Below, one piece after another: positions 42,517-51,590 of a stretch of 64,000 bases of DNA. The position numbers were made by a program, and so were the translations under genes. The notes under the pieces were generated by a model. It searched no databases. It saw only the letters and a list, made by a program, of their open reading frames with translations, and was not told where the DNA came from. Position 1 is the stretch's first letter; the number at the start of each line of letters is the position of its first letter. Origin of the DNA: Lysinibacillus_B sp036662795 (lineage in GTDB: Bacteria; Bacillota; Bacilli; Bacillales_A; Planococcaceae); NCBI RefSeq assembly GCF_036662795.1, contig NZ_JBAFWZ010000007.1, forward strand, positions 1 through 64,000, given 5' to 3'.

Positions 42517-43017
42517 CTACTGTACGCGGATTGCGACAACATTTTTAATAGGGTTATCAACGTTTGAGCCATCATTAAATAATACGTGGACAGGCCCATC
42601 CTCAGATAGTGGCTTACCTTCATGGCTAAACTTGAAAATCATTGTTCCGGCTTCTTCGATTGAGAAGGCGTACTCATCACCATCTGCACATTGGAATACA
42701 ACCTGTGTTGCTTCTGGTTTAATTTCCGCATTTTTAAGAAAAGGACTAAGCGCCATTCCAAATGTACCCGTTAACATCCCTTTGCGATCAAATTTACGCT
42801 CGGTTTTTAATGTTGGTGGAAAGACGGCACCTTCCATAATTTCACGTGACCAGTGAGCGCCTACATCGGCTAAATATTTTTCTTCCGAATTATCTGCTGC
42901 TCTTTCTGTCACGAAATAAGTCGTTAAATCGAGGCGGCGATCATCGAAAATCCAAACTGTCGGATCTAATGTTAATGAATAAACAACCGCACCTTTTATA
43001 GGAATAATTGAGTTCAT
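42517..43017 (-). CDS. ylaL: YlaL-like protein of unknown function
   Basis: A 166-aa soluble protein, beta-rich by composition, with the start IIPIKGAVVYSLTLDPTVWI and a conserved-looking FDDRRLDLTTYF segment. Its place between ylaI and ylaN corresponds to ylaL in B. subtilis; I assign the symbol mainly on context and on remembered similarity, so with reserve. ATG 43017 follows GGGAGGATTTTTG. No domain of known function recognised. Confidence 0.68.
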   Translation of the reverse strand: MNSIIPIKGAVVYSLTLDPTVWIFDDRRLDLTTYFVTERAADNSEEKYLADVGAHWSREIMEGAVFPPTLKTERKFDRKGMLTGTFGMALSPFLKNAEIKPEATQVVFQCADGDEYAFSIEEAGTMIFKFSHEGKPLSEDGPVHVLFNDGSNVDNPIKNVVAIRVQ

Positions 43018-43193
43018 CAAAAATCCTCCCTTGTATTTATATCCTTTTACAGTATAACGCCATTTCTACAAAATAAGAAATAAATATAATTGAAATTGAC
43101 TAAATCATTTATAGATACTTGCAATTTTACGAGTGAAAAGATAAACTTTATTAAGATAGAATCGAAGAAATATCAAATAATGGGGGCGTCCTC

Positions 43194-43475
43194 ATGGATA
43201 CGAAATCACAAGCTTCCTTCCAGGAGAAAGCATTAGAGTTGTTGCAGGCGGATGCAGGTAAAATTGCACGCTTAATTAAAGTTCAGATGGATCATTTAAC
43301 GATGCCACAATGTCCACTCTATGAAGAAGTTTTAGATACGCAAATGTTTGGCTTATCACGTGAGATTGATTTCGCTGTGAAGTTAGGCTTAATTGAGCGT
43401 GAGCAGGGCAAGGGGATTCTAGATGCGCTTGAAAAAGAGCTTTCCCTTTTGCATGATGCATATACAGACAAATAA
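43194..43475 (+). CDS. ylaN: YlaN (UPF0358), iron-homeostasis protein
   Basis: A 93-aa helical protein of UPF0358. The central signature PLYEEVLDTQMFGLSREIDF is unmistakable for YlaN. In B. subtilis and S. aureus YlaN is needed when iron is limiting and has been reported to interact with Fur; earlier it was called essential. Ribosome site is a GGGGGCG-type, weaker than its neighbours. It stands alone between the divergent ylaL and its own terminator, upstream of ftsW as in Bacillus. Confidence 0.93.
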   Translation: MDTKSQASFQEKALELLQADAGKIARLIKVQMDHLTMPQCPLYEEVLDTQMFGLSREIDFAVKLGLIEREQGKGILDALEKELSLLHDAYTDK

Positions 43476-43480
43476 AAAGA

Positions 43481-43517
43481 AAAACTCAAACCGCTAGCAA
43501 GCGTTTGAGTTTTTTTT
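43481..43517 (+). terminator. Terminator after ylaN
   Basis: AAAACTCAAAC, ten-base loop, GTTTGAGTTTTTTTT. It ends only 18 bp before ftsW, whose promoter must lie within or before it. Confidence 0.9.
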
Positions 43518-43535
43518 CTAGAATGAGGTTTTAAT

Positions 43536-44720
43536 ATGAAAAGATATTTAGCACATTATGTCCGGAATTTCGACTATCTATTATTTTTTACATACTTATT
43601 TCTATGTCTTTTCGGATTAGTAATGGTTTATAGTTCTAGTATGATGGTAGCGATAATGATAGAGGGTGAACCACCAGATCACTTTTATAATAAGCAATTA
43701 ACAAACTTAAAAGTTGGAGCCATTGTGTTTTTACTAGGTGCATTTTTCCCATATAAGCACTATAGCAAGAAGTGGCTATTGTTTATCTTGATGGTCATTA
43801 TGGGTATCTTACTTGCATGGGTGACATTTTTCGGAATAGGGAAAGCGCAAACTGGGTCTCAAAGCTGGATCAATGTATTTGGTATTACAACGTTTCAGCC
43901 TTCCGAATTTGCAAAATTGTTTGTTATACTTTATTTATCTGGCTCCTTTTATAAAAAGAGTTTAAAAGAAAATTCAATTCAAGATGTAAAGCCGAACGAT
44001 ATTGGTTATCCAATTTTTATTTGGCTTGTCATTCTATTCAGTGTCGGGATTGAAACGGATTTAGGGGCACTCGCTATAATATTCGTTATCGCAATTTCTA
44101 TTACTCTCGTAAGTGGCATTAAAGGGAAATCCTTACGAAAGTTTTTTACCGTGTTAAGTGGCTTCGGTGGACTCATTATGGTGTTTGTGGCGCTTTTAAA
44201 ATGGGACTCCATTTTTAATGCAAATCGTGCGGGACGTCTACAATCCTGGTCTAACCCTTTTGAATATGCTGATGGTTCAGGCTTACAAATTATTAATGGT
44301 TATTTAGCGATTGGTGCTGGCGGCCTTGAAGGGGTAGGGCTTGGACAGTCAATTCAAAAGCTAGGGTATTTACCAGAGCCGCAAAATGATTTTATTATGG
44401 CCATTATCGCTGAGGAGCTGGGCATTGCCGGCGTAGCAATTGTTGTTGTGGGGCTCGGTTTAATTGTTGCACGTAGCTTCTATATTGCAATGACGACGCA
44501 GGATCCACTTGCTCGTATGATCGCAGGTGGAATTGGTACTTGGATTGGTTTCCAAACATTTATTAACCTAGGGGGTATATCGGGAATTATCCCGTTAACC
44601 GGAGTAACGCTACCTTTTATAAGCTATGGCGGTACTTCTATAATGATGCTTTCTTTAGCGATGGGGATTCTAGTGAATGTCTCCATGTACTATAAGAAGG
44701 AAAAAAGAAAAAATCTTTAA
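43536..44720 (+). CDS. ftsW: Peptidoglycan glycosyltransferase FtsW/RodA family
   Basis: A 394-aa SEDS-family polytopic membrane protein with about ten membrane segments that polymerizes lipid II into glycan strands during division. Signature regions are VMVYSSSM, INVFGITTFQPSEFAKL, YLPEPQNDFIMAIIAEELG and TGVTLPFISYGGTS. Located between ylaN and pycA, the exact site of ftsW in B. subtilis; RodA paralogues are usually elsewhere. ATG follows TGAGGT. pycA begins 14 bp downstream, implying a shared transcript. Confidence 0.93.
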   Translation: MKRYLAHYVRNFDYLLFFTYLFLCLFGLVMVYSSSMMVAIMIEGEPPDHFYNKQLTNLKVGAIVFLLGAFFPYKHYSKKWLLFILMVIMGILLAWVTFFGIGKAQTGSQSWINVFGITTFQPSEFAKLFVILYLSGSFYKKSLKENSIQDVKPNDIGYPIFIWLVILFSVGIETDLGALAIIFVIAISITLVSGIKGKSLRKFFTVLSGFGGLIMVFVALLKWDSIFNANRAGRLQSWSNPFEYADGSGLQIINGYLAIGAGGLEGVGLGQSIQKLGYLPEPQNDFIMAIIAEELGIAGVAIVVVGLGLIVARSFYIAMTTQDPLARMIAGGIGTWIGFQTFINLGGISGIIPLTGVTLPFISYGGTSIMMLSLAMGILVNVSMYYKKEKRKNL

Positions 44721-44734
44721 GGGGTTGAGGAGAA

Positions 44735-47700
44735 ATGGGAAGGATTAACAAGGTTTTAGTTGCAAACAGGGGTGAGATTGCAATCCGTATTTTCCGAGCG
44801 TGTACGGAGCTGAAGCTAAAAACAGTGGCAGTCTATTCACGGGAGGATAGCGGCTCGTATCATCGCTATAAGGCAGATGAAGCGTACATTGTAGGGGTAG
44901 GGAAAAAGCCAATTGATGCGTATTTAGATATTGAAGGGATTATCGCAATTGCAAAAGATGCAAATGTTGATGCCATTCATCCTGGCTACGGCTTCCTATC
45001 TGAAAATGTAGAATTTGCTAGACGATGTGAAGAAGAGGGAATCGTATTTATCGGTCCTACTTCAACGCATTTAGATATGTTTGGCGATAAAGTAAAAGCA
45101 CGTGAACAAGCGATTCTTGCTAGCATTCCAGTTATTCCAGGAACAGATGGACCAGTAAGTAGTCTAGAGGAAGTAGAGGAATTCGGTGAGCATTACGGCT
45201 ATCCAATTATGATCAAAGCAGCACTTGGCGGGGGTGGCCGAGGAATGCGGATGGTGCAAGACAAATCTGAGCTTGCGTCCTCATACGAGCGTGCAAAATC
45301 GGAGGCGAAGGCGGCTTTTGGCTCTGATGAGGTATATGTTGAAAAATGTATCGTCAAGCCGAAGCATATCGAGGTGCAAATACTAGGGGACAAGGAAGGG
45401 AACGTTATTCATTTATATGAGCGTGACTGTTCCATTCAGCGTCGCCATCAAAAAGTAGTTGAAATTGCACCATCAAACTCCATATCTGAGGAGCTACGTA
45501 ATTCAATTTGTGATGCCGCTGTAAAACTAATGAAAAATGTTCATTACATCAATGCAGGGACAGTAGAGTTTCTAGTTGCTGGCGATGAATTTTACTTTAT
45601 TGAGGTTAACCCTCGTATTCAAGTAGAGCACACAATTACTGAAATGATTACAGGTATCGATATTGTTCATGCACAAATAAAAGTAGCTGCTGGATACGGG
45701 CTGCATTCATCTGAGATTAATATTCCAGCTCAAAATGATATTCCGTTATTTGGCTATGCGATTCAGTCACGTGTAACGACAGAAGATCCGAAAAATGATT
45801 TTATGCCAGATACAGGGAAGCTAATGGTATATCGATCAAGTGGTGGCTTTGGCGTACGTCTCGATGCAGGGAACGGCTTCCAGGGTGCCGTAGTAACACC
45901 ATATTATGATTCTTTACTTGTGAAAATTTCGACTTGGGGCATGTCGTTTGCAGAAGCTGCTGGAAAAATGAATCGAAACCTACGTGAGTTCCGTATTCGT
46001 GGTGTAAAAACGAATATTCCATTCTTAGAAAATGTGGTAGAGCACGAGAAATTTTTAACAGGAGCGTTTGATACAAGCTTTATCGATACGACGCCTGAAC
46101 TATTCTTGTTCCCAGAGCGTAAAGACCGTGGAACAAAGCTATTAAACTATATCGGTAATGTAACCTTAAATGGATTCCCGGGAATCGAGAAAAAAACAAA
46201 GCCAATTTTTGTGCAGCCTGAAAAGCCGAAAGTAGATTTATTGCTTCCACCACAAGCTGGGACAAAGCAAATTTTAGATGAGCAGGGCGCTACTGGCTTA
46301 GTGAATTGGATTAAGGAGCAGAAGGATGTTCTGTTAACAGATACAACCTTCCGTGATGCACACCAATCACTGCTAGCAACACGAGTACGTTCACATGATA
46401 TGTTTGAAATTGCAGATGAGACAAGTAAGCTGATGCATAACTATTTCTCATTGGAAATGTGGGGCGGCGCAACGTTTGATGTAGCATACCGATTCCTTAA
46501 GGAAGATCCGTGGGCACGTCTTCAAAAGCTGCGTCAGCAAGTACCGAATGTGCTATTCCAAATGCTATTGCGCGGGGCGAATGCGGTCGGCTATACAAAT
46601 TATCCAGACAACTTAATTCGTGAGTTTATTCAAGAATCGGCCTCATCCGGCATTGATGTGTTCCGTATTTTTGATAGTCTGAACTGGATTAAGGGGATGG
46701 AAGTTGCGATTGATGAGGCACGTAACTCAGGGAAAATAGCTGAAGCTGCCATCTGCTATACAGGGGATATTTTGGACGATAGTCGTGCAAAGTACACTGT
46801 TCAATATTATAAGGATATGGCACGTGAGCTAGAGGCTACAGGGGCACATATTTTAGCGATTAAAGATATGGCTGGATTATTGAAGCCAGAAGCCGCGTAC
46901 CGTTTAATTTCGGAGCTAAAGGATGCAACAAGTCTACCGATTCATTTACACACACATGATACGAGTGGTAACGGAATTTACTTGTATGCAAAAGCAATTG
47001 AAGCAGGCGTGGATATTATCGATACAGCCCTAGGTGCAATGGCAGGCTTAACATCACAGCCAAGTGCCAATTCACTGTTCTACGCAATGAAGGGAAGCGA
47101 GCGGGAAGTACGTGCGGATATTGCGTCACTTGAAAAGCTATCCTACTACTGGGAAGATATTCGTAAATATTACGTTGATTTTGAAAGCGGCATGAATAGC
47201 CCGCATTCAGAAATTTATGTGCATGAAATGCCAGGAGGACAATATAGTAACCTACAGCAGCAAGCAAAAGCAGTAGGGCTAGGCGATCGCTGGGATGAAG
47301 TAAAGTCGATGTATTCACGAGTTAATATGTTATTTGGAGACATTGTAAAAGTTACACCTTCATCAAAAGTGGTCGGTGATATGGCGTTATTTATGGTGCA
47401 AAATCATCTTGATGAGGAAAATATTTTAGAGCGTGGAAAGAGTATCGATTTCCCGGATTCTGTTATTGAATTTTTCCAAGGTTATTTAGGTCAACCACAT
47501 GGAGGCTTCCCGAAAGACCTTCAAGCAGTCGTTTTAAAAGAGCGAGAGGCAATTACGGTTCGTCCAGGTGAGCTACTAGAGCCTGTCAATTTTGAGACGC
47601 TAACAGCCCAACTCTCAGAAAAAATGGGACGTCCTGCTTCGAAACAGGATGTATTAGCCTATGCGCTATATCCTAAAGTATTTGAGGATTATGTAAAGGC

Positions 47701-48169
47701 GGCGGACTCATTTGGTGATATTTCCGTTTTAGATACACCTTCGTTTTTATATGGCCTAAAGCTAGGTGAAGAAATTGAAGTTGAAATCGAAAAAGGGAAA
47801 ACCCTAATTATTAAGCTCGTTTCCATTGGGGAACCACAGCATGATGGCACAAGAGTACTTTATTTCGAATTAAACGGTCAATCACGAGAGCTTGTTATTC
47901 AGGATCTAACGGTTGAAGTTGATGGAAGCTTATCGTTAAAGGCAGATCCTTCCAATCCAAATCAAATTGGTGCAACAATGCCAGGCACAGTGTTAAAAGT
48001 TGTTGTATCAAAAGGTAGTCCGGTGAAACGAGGAGACCATTTATTAATCACTGAGGCAATGAAAATGGAAACAACCGTGCAAGCGCCAAAGGATGGTATT
48101 GTAAAGGAAGTATATGCTTCTGCTGGGGATGCCATTTCAACGGGCGATTTATTAATTGAATTAATGTAA
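44735..48169 (+). CDS. pycA: Pyruvate carboxylase
   Basis: A 1144-aa biotin-dependent enzyme making oxaloacetate from pyruvate, bicarbonate and ATP (anaplerosis). Order: biotin carboxylase domain (about 4-455; GGGGRGMR ATP loop, HQKVVEIAPS), carboxyltransferase (about 530-800; LLTDTTFRDAHQS at its start, metal-binding HLHTHD), PYC/OADA domain (about 820-1030), and biotinyl domain with EAMKMET, biotinylated on K1110. Length matches B. subtilis PycA (1148). It depends on biotin, so the BirA-controlled operon upstream in the window feeds this enzyme. Strong shared terminator with ctaA. Confidence 0.98.
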   Translation: MGRINKVLVANRGEIAIRIFRACTELKLKTVAVYSREDSGSYHRYKADEAYIVGVGKKPIDAYLDIEGIIAIAKDANVDAIHPGYGFLSENVEFARRCEEEGIVFIGPTSTHLDMFGDKVKAREQAILASIPVIPGTDGPVSSLEEVEEFGEHYGYPIMIKAALGGGGRGMRMVQDKSELASSYERAKSEAKAAFGSDEVYVEKCIVKPKHIEVQILGDKEGNVIHLYERDCSIQRRHQKVVEIAPSNSISEELRNSICDAAVKLMKNVHYINAGTVEFLVAGDEFYFIEVNPRIQVEHTITEMITGIDIVHAQIKVAAGYGLHSSEINIPAQNDIPLFGYAIQSRVTTEDPKNDFMPDTGKLMVYRSSGGFGVRLDAGNGFQGAVVTPYYDSLLVKISTWGMSFAEAAGKMNRNLREFRIRGVKTNIPFLENVVEHEKFLTGAFDTSFIDTTPELFLFPERKDRGTKLLNYIGNVTLNGFPGIEKKTKPIFVQPEKPKVDLLLPPQAGTKQILDEQGATGLVNWIKEQKDVLLTDTTFRDAHQSLLATRVRSHDMFEIADETSKLMHNYFSLEMWGGATFDVAYRFLKEDPWARLQKLRQQVPNVLFQMLLRGANAVGYTNYPDNLIREFIQESASSGIDVFRIFDSLNWIKGMEVAIDEARNSGKIAEAAICYTGDILDDSRAKYTVQYYKDMARELEATGAHILAIKDMAGLLKPEAAYRLISELKDATSLPIHLHTHDTSGNGIYLYAKAIEAGVDIIDTALGAMAGLTSQPSANSLFYAMKGSEREVRADIASLEKLSYYWEDIRKYYVDFESGMNSPHSEIYVHEMPGGQYSNLQQQAKAVGLGDRWDEVKSMYSRVNMLFGDIVKVTPSSKVVGDMALFMVQNHLDEENILERGKSIDFPDSVIEFFQGYLGQPHGGFPKDLQAVVLKEREAITVRPGELLEPVNFETLTAQLSEKMGRPASKQDVLAYALYPKVFEDYVKAADSFGDISVLDTPSFLYGLKLGEEIEVEIEKGKTLIIKLVSIGEPQHDGTRVLYFELNGQSRELVIQDLTVEVDGSLSLKADPSNPNQIGATMPGTVLKVVVSKGSPVKRGDHLLITEAMKMETTVQAPKDGIVKEVYASAGDAISTGDLLIELM

Positions 48170-48171
48170 AA

Positions 48172-48219
48172 AAAATAGAGTACGAAGGCGCTTATAACCT
48201 TCGTACTCTATTTTATTTT
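48172..48219. terminator. Bidirectional terminator between pycA and ctaA
   Basis: AAAATAGAGTACGAAGG, nine-base loop, CCTTCGTACTCTATTTT: a perfect 17-bp stem, T-rich on both sides; its right end covers the ctaA stop codon. Confidence 0.93.
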
Positions 48220-49133
48220 TGCTCGTTTGCTGTACTTCGATATACAAGGAGAATCATATAGCAGAAAAGACCGAATAACAATGAAATAAATAATGAGTGC
48301 AGTAAAGACACTATTAAATTAAGTTTTGTTAATACGACTAGCATTCCTGCTAATACTTGAAGAATGACAATGATAAAAGCAATAATCCATCCCCAGTAAA
48401 TCACTTTTTGATCCTTATATTCTTTTACTGCGTGCCAAGCTATGTACGCAATCCAAATGAAAATAAGTAATACGGCGAAACGATGCCCCATCTGCACCCA
48501 TTCATACATATTATATGGCATTGTAAATGGCTGATCATTTCGACAAAGCGGCCAATCTGGACATACTAAGCTAGAATCCGTATGTCGAACTAAAGCGCCT
48601 GTATAAACAACAATATATGAGTACAAAGTGACGCCGATTGTATGCCATTTTAATTTTTTGCCAATAAATACATTGTCTGCATCGAATTTTTTATCAACTT
48701 CGAAGACAATTAGGGCGAGCAGGAGAACTGCTGCAAACGAAATGAGGGAAATACCAAAATGTAGAGCTAAAATAAAGTCACCTTGTCCCCACAACACTTG
48801 TGCAGCACCAATTAAGGCTTGCGCTACTAAAAAGAAAATCGCCATAAAGCCTAAAAACTTTACTTCACGAATGTGACCAAGTGCACGCCACGTCCAAACT
48901 GTCAGGACGAGGATAAATATTGAAACTAAACCTGTCACAACTCGATGCGAAAATTCAATTAGTACTTCTGTAGTGATTTCTTTAGGAATAAGAGAACCGT
49001 TACAGTCTGGCCAATTTCGACCACAGCCTAAACCGCTATCTGTCTTGGTAACGAGTGCTCCACCTAAAAGGATAAGCAACATACCAATTGTTGCTGCAAC
49101 AGCAAACCATTTTAAATATTTACTATGTTGCAT
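48213..49133 (-). CDS. ctaA: Heme A synthase CtaA
   Basis: A 306-aa membrane protein with eight predicted transmembrane helices, oxidizing the methyl group of heme O to the formyl group of heme A. Bacillus-type features: the first extracellular loop with GLGCGRNWPDCNG and a second Cys pair in LVCPDWPLCRND, plus helix histidines in EFSHRVVTG and QMGHRFAVLL that bind heme. Divergent from ctaB with ResD-like boxes between, as in B. subtilis where ctaA is ResD-controlled. ATG with AGGTGG upstream. Confidence 0.95.
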   Translation of the reverse strand: MQHSKYLKWFAVAATIGMLLILLGGALVTKTDSGLGCGRNWPDCNGSLIPKEITTEVLIEFSHRVVTGLVSIFILVLTVWTWRALGHIREVKFLGFMAIFFLVAQALIGAAQVLWGQGDFILALHFGISLISFAAVLLLALIVFEVDKKFDADNVFIGKKLKWHTIGVTLYSYIVVYTGALVRHTDSSLVCPDWPLCRNDQPFTMPYNMYEWVQMGHRFAVLLIFIWIAYIAWHAVKEYKDQKVIYWGWIIAFIIVILQVLAGMLVVLTKLNLIVSLLHSLFISLLFGLFCYMILLVYRSTANEQK

Positions 49134-49259
49134 TGTAATGAGCCACCTACTTTAACTATCAACATCGCTTTTTAAAAGCGTCTCTAGTTTAAAATGATAG
49201 CGAATATAGGAGTAAAACACAACTTCTAACAGATTTACGTGAGAAGATGTTAGAGCCAT

Positions 49260-49301
49260 TTCACAAATTGTTCATAAATTCGTACGCTAACCTTCACAAA
49301 T
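49260..49301. promoter_or_regulatory. Three phased ResD-like boxes between ctaA and ctaB
   Basis: TTCACAAAT at 49260 and 49293 and TTCATAAAT at 49271 (minus strand ATTTGTGAA, ATTTATGAA) resemble the ResD target TTTGTGAAT. Their starts are 11 and 22 bp apart, placing all on one DNA face, 127-168 bp upstream of the ctaA start. The 338-base gap 49134-49471 also has a CGCTTTTTAAAAGCG palindrome at 49167-49181; I see no gene in it. Confidence 0.65.
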
Positions 49302-49471
49302 CCAATTGGAAAATGATTTACTATATATATGTTGATTATTACCACATTGAGGTTCGCTAGGTTTTCGCCAATACTTCATCGAAATTTCACGAAACGTCTA
49401 GAAATCATAGACAAATTTCGATATAGTTATTGTTAGCGGAATATGCTTACAAAAATGAAAGGGGCGGTTGT

Positions 49472-50386
49472 ATGTCAAATGACCGTGTGCTTTCGACTAG
49501 GAAAACTGGACCGGAAACGACATCTTTCGTAAAAGATTTTCTCGCACTTATAAAGATTGGAATCGTTAACTCGAATTTAGTAACAGCCTTTACAGGAATT
49601 TGGTTAGCTTTTCAGTTTACGAATGGGCATTTTCTTCAACAGTTGGATTTAGTCATATGCACAATGCTAGGTACTGCATTTATAATCGGTGGATCTGGAG
49701 CGATGAACAACTATATCGACCAGGACATTGACCCTATTATGAGGCGTACAAGTAATAGACCGACTGTTACAGGTAGATTTAAGCCAGGTCTTGTTTTGAC
49801 AATTTCCTTTTCATTCTTATTTGTAGGTGAAATTTTGTTATTTACGGCATCCTTTGCTGCCGGCATGTGGGGACTAGTAGGGATCTTAGCTTATGTAGTT
49901 CTTTATTCAATGTGGTCGAAAAGAAAACATGTAAGTAACACAGTTTTAGGAAGCTTTTCAGGTGCTATTCCACCATTAATTGGTTGGACAGCCGTTGAAC
50001 CGACACTCGGATTTGCGCCGCTTGCGTTATTCCTCATTATGTTTGCTTGGCAGCCGCCGCATTTTTATGCGTTAGCGATGAAGCGAACGGAAGAATATCG
50101 TGCAGCAAATATACCGATGCTTCCAGTTGTGAAGGGCTTTAAAAGAACGAAGGTATCAATGCTTGGATGGATAGTGGTGTTAATCCCTCTACCATTTTTA
50201 TTACCGCAGCTAAATACTGGATTTTTAATTGTAGCAACATTACTCAATGTTGGATGGCTAGCTCTAGCTATCAGTGGCTTTAAGGTGAGAGATCATATAA
50301 AATGGGCAAACAAAATGTTTATCTATTCTTTGAATTATTTAACAATATTGTTTGTGAGCATGGTTATTTTCTCCGTTTTAGGCTAA
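49472..50386 (+). CDS. ctaB: Protoheme IX farnesyltransferase (heme O synthase) CtaB
   Basis: A 304-aa UbiA-family prenyltransferase with about nine membrane helices that adds a farnesyl group to heme B. The aspartate-rich motif NNYIDQDIDPIMRRTSNRP binds the Mg-diphosphate; YSMWSKRKHVSNT and WQPPHFYALAMKR are further family segments. ATG 49472 is preceded by AAAGGGGCGG; an upstream TTG in the same frame is less likely. First gene of the ctaBCDEF run that ends at the 54499 terminator; together with divergent ctaA it provides heme A for the oxidase. Confidence 0.95.
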   Translation: MSNDRVLSTRKTGPETTSFVKDFLALIKIGIVNSNLVTAFTGIWLAFQFTNGHFLQQLDLVICTMLGTAFIIGGSGAMNNYIDQDIDPIMRRTSNRPTVTGRFKPGLVLTISFSFLFVGEILLFTASFAAGMWGLVGILAYVVLYSMWSKRKHVSNTVLGSFSGAIPPLIGWTAVEPTLGFAPLALFLIMFAWQPPHFYALAMKRTEEYRAANIPMLPVVKGFKRTKVSMLGWIVVLIPLPFLLPQLNTGFLIVATLLNVGWLALAISGFKVRDHIKWANKMFIYSLNYLTILFVSMVIFSVLG

Positions 50387-50484
50387 ACTTCTGGGATTCT
50401 TTCTTGGATAAGAATTCATATAGAAAAACCATAGTCCTGGTTACACATGAAAATACAACAAAGAAAGAGGGGTTTAATTAAGCT

Positions 50485-51552
50485 ATGATGAAAGGGCTTA
50501 AAAAATGGCGTTTATTCTCGTTATTAGCAGTAATGACAGTTTTCCTTTCAGCTTGTGGTGAAGAGTATATTTCGACACTAACGCCAGCAGGTCCTGTTGG
50601 TCGTGAGCAGCTGAACATTCTATTGCTTGCAACTGCGATTATGACGTTAGTAGTTGTCGTTGTTTCTGTTATCTATTTACTTGCTTTCGTTAAGTTCCGT
50701 CGCGCCAAAGTAGGCGAGAATCACATGCCTAAACAAGTAGAAGGTAGTCACACACTTGAAGTAATTTGGACTGTCATCCCAATTATTTTATTATTAATTT
50801 TAGCTGTTCCAACGCTTACAGCTACTTACAAATTTGCAGATGTTGCTGCAATGGATGAAGTGGATGAAGACGGGAACAAAACAGCGCTTACTGTTAATGT
50901 AACTGCTAAATTATACTGGTGGGAGTTTGAATATCCGGAGCAAGGCATTGTTACGGCTCAAGAATTAGTTGTTCCTACTGATGAAAAAGTTTACTTTAAC
51001 CTAATTGCTGCTGATGTTAAGCACTCATTCTGGATTCCTTCTGTCGGCGGTAAAATGGATACAAACGTAGAAAACATCAATAAATTCTACCTTGAATTCG
51101 ACAAAGAATCTGAAGGTCTAAAAGATGGCGTATTCTATGGTAAATGTGCTGAGCTTTGCGGTCCTTCACATGCTTTAATGGATTTCAAAGTTAAAACGTT
51201 AGATCGTGCTTCATTTGATACTTGGGTAGCGGCAATGCAAGCTACTGAAGGGGCAACTGCAGATGCAAACTCAACAGATGCTGGGGAAGCGGCATTTGCT
51301 AATAGTTGCTTAATGTGTCACGCAGTTTCTGGCTCAGGTGCTGCAGGTGCTCCAGGTCCAAACTTAGCTACATTTGGTGATCGTAACCGTGTCGCTGGTT
51401 TCATGAAACATGATGTAGAAAATACTACAGAATGGATTATGGATCCAGAAGAGTACAAGCCAGGTAACTTAATGACTGGTATGTATAAGGTTTCGCCAGA
51501 AGAAGCAGAAGCAATCGCTGAATACTTAATGACATTATCTGTAGAAAAATAA
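50485..51552 (+). CDS. ctaC: Cytochrome caa3 oxidase subunit II CtaC
   Basis: A 355-aa lipoprotein (lipobox LSAC, C25) with two membrane helices (about residues 42-70 and 90-113), the CuA domain and a fused cytochrome c domain. CuA ligands are visible as C221, C225 and H229 in KCAELCGPSH, and heme c attaches at C275-H279 (CLMCH) with a distal Met further on. The c-domain makes it a caa3-type oxidase that accepts electrons from membrane cytochrome c. ATG 50485 or 50488, behind GAGGGG. Followed by ctaD after 38 bp. Confidence 0.97.
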   Translation: MMKGLKKWRLFSLLAVMTVFLSACGEEYISTLTPAGPVGREQLNILLLATAIMTLVVVVVSVIYLLAFVKFRRAKVGENHMPKQVEGSHTLEVIWTVIPIILLLILAVPTLTATYKFADVAAMDEVDEDGNKTALTVNVTAKLYWWEFEYPEQGIVTAQELVVPTDEKVYFNLIAADVKHSFWIPSVGGKMDTNVENINKFYLEFDKESEGLKDGVFYGKCAELCGPSHALMDFKVKTLDRASFDTWVAAMQATEGATADANSTDAGEAAFANSCLMCHAVSGSGAAGAPGPNLATFGDRNRVAGFMKHDVENTTEWIMDPEEYKPGNLMTGMYKVSPEEAEAIAEYLMTLSVEK

Positions 51553-51590
51553 TTTCAAACGAGATAGAAACTTTGAAGGAGGTTAAAGTT

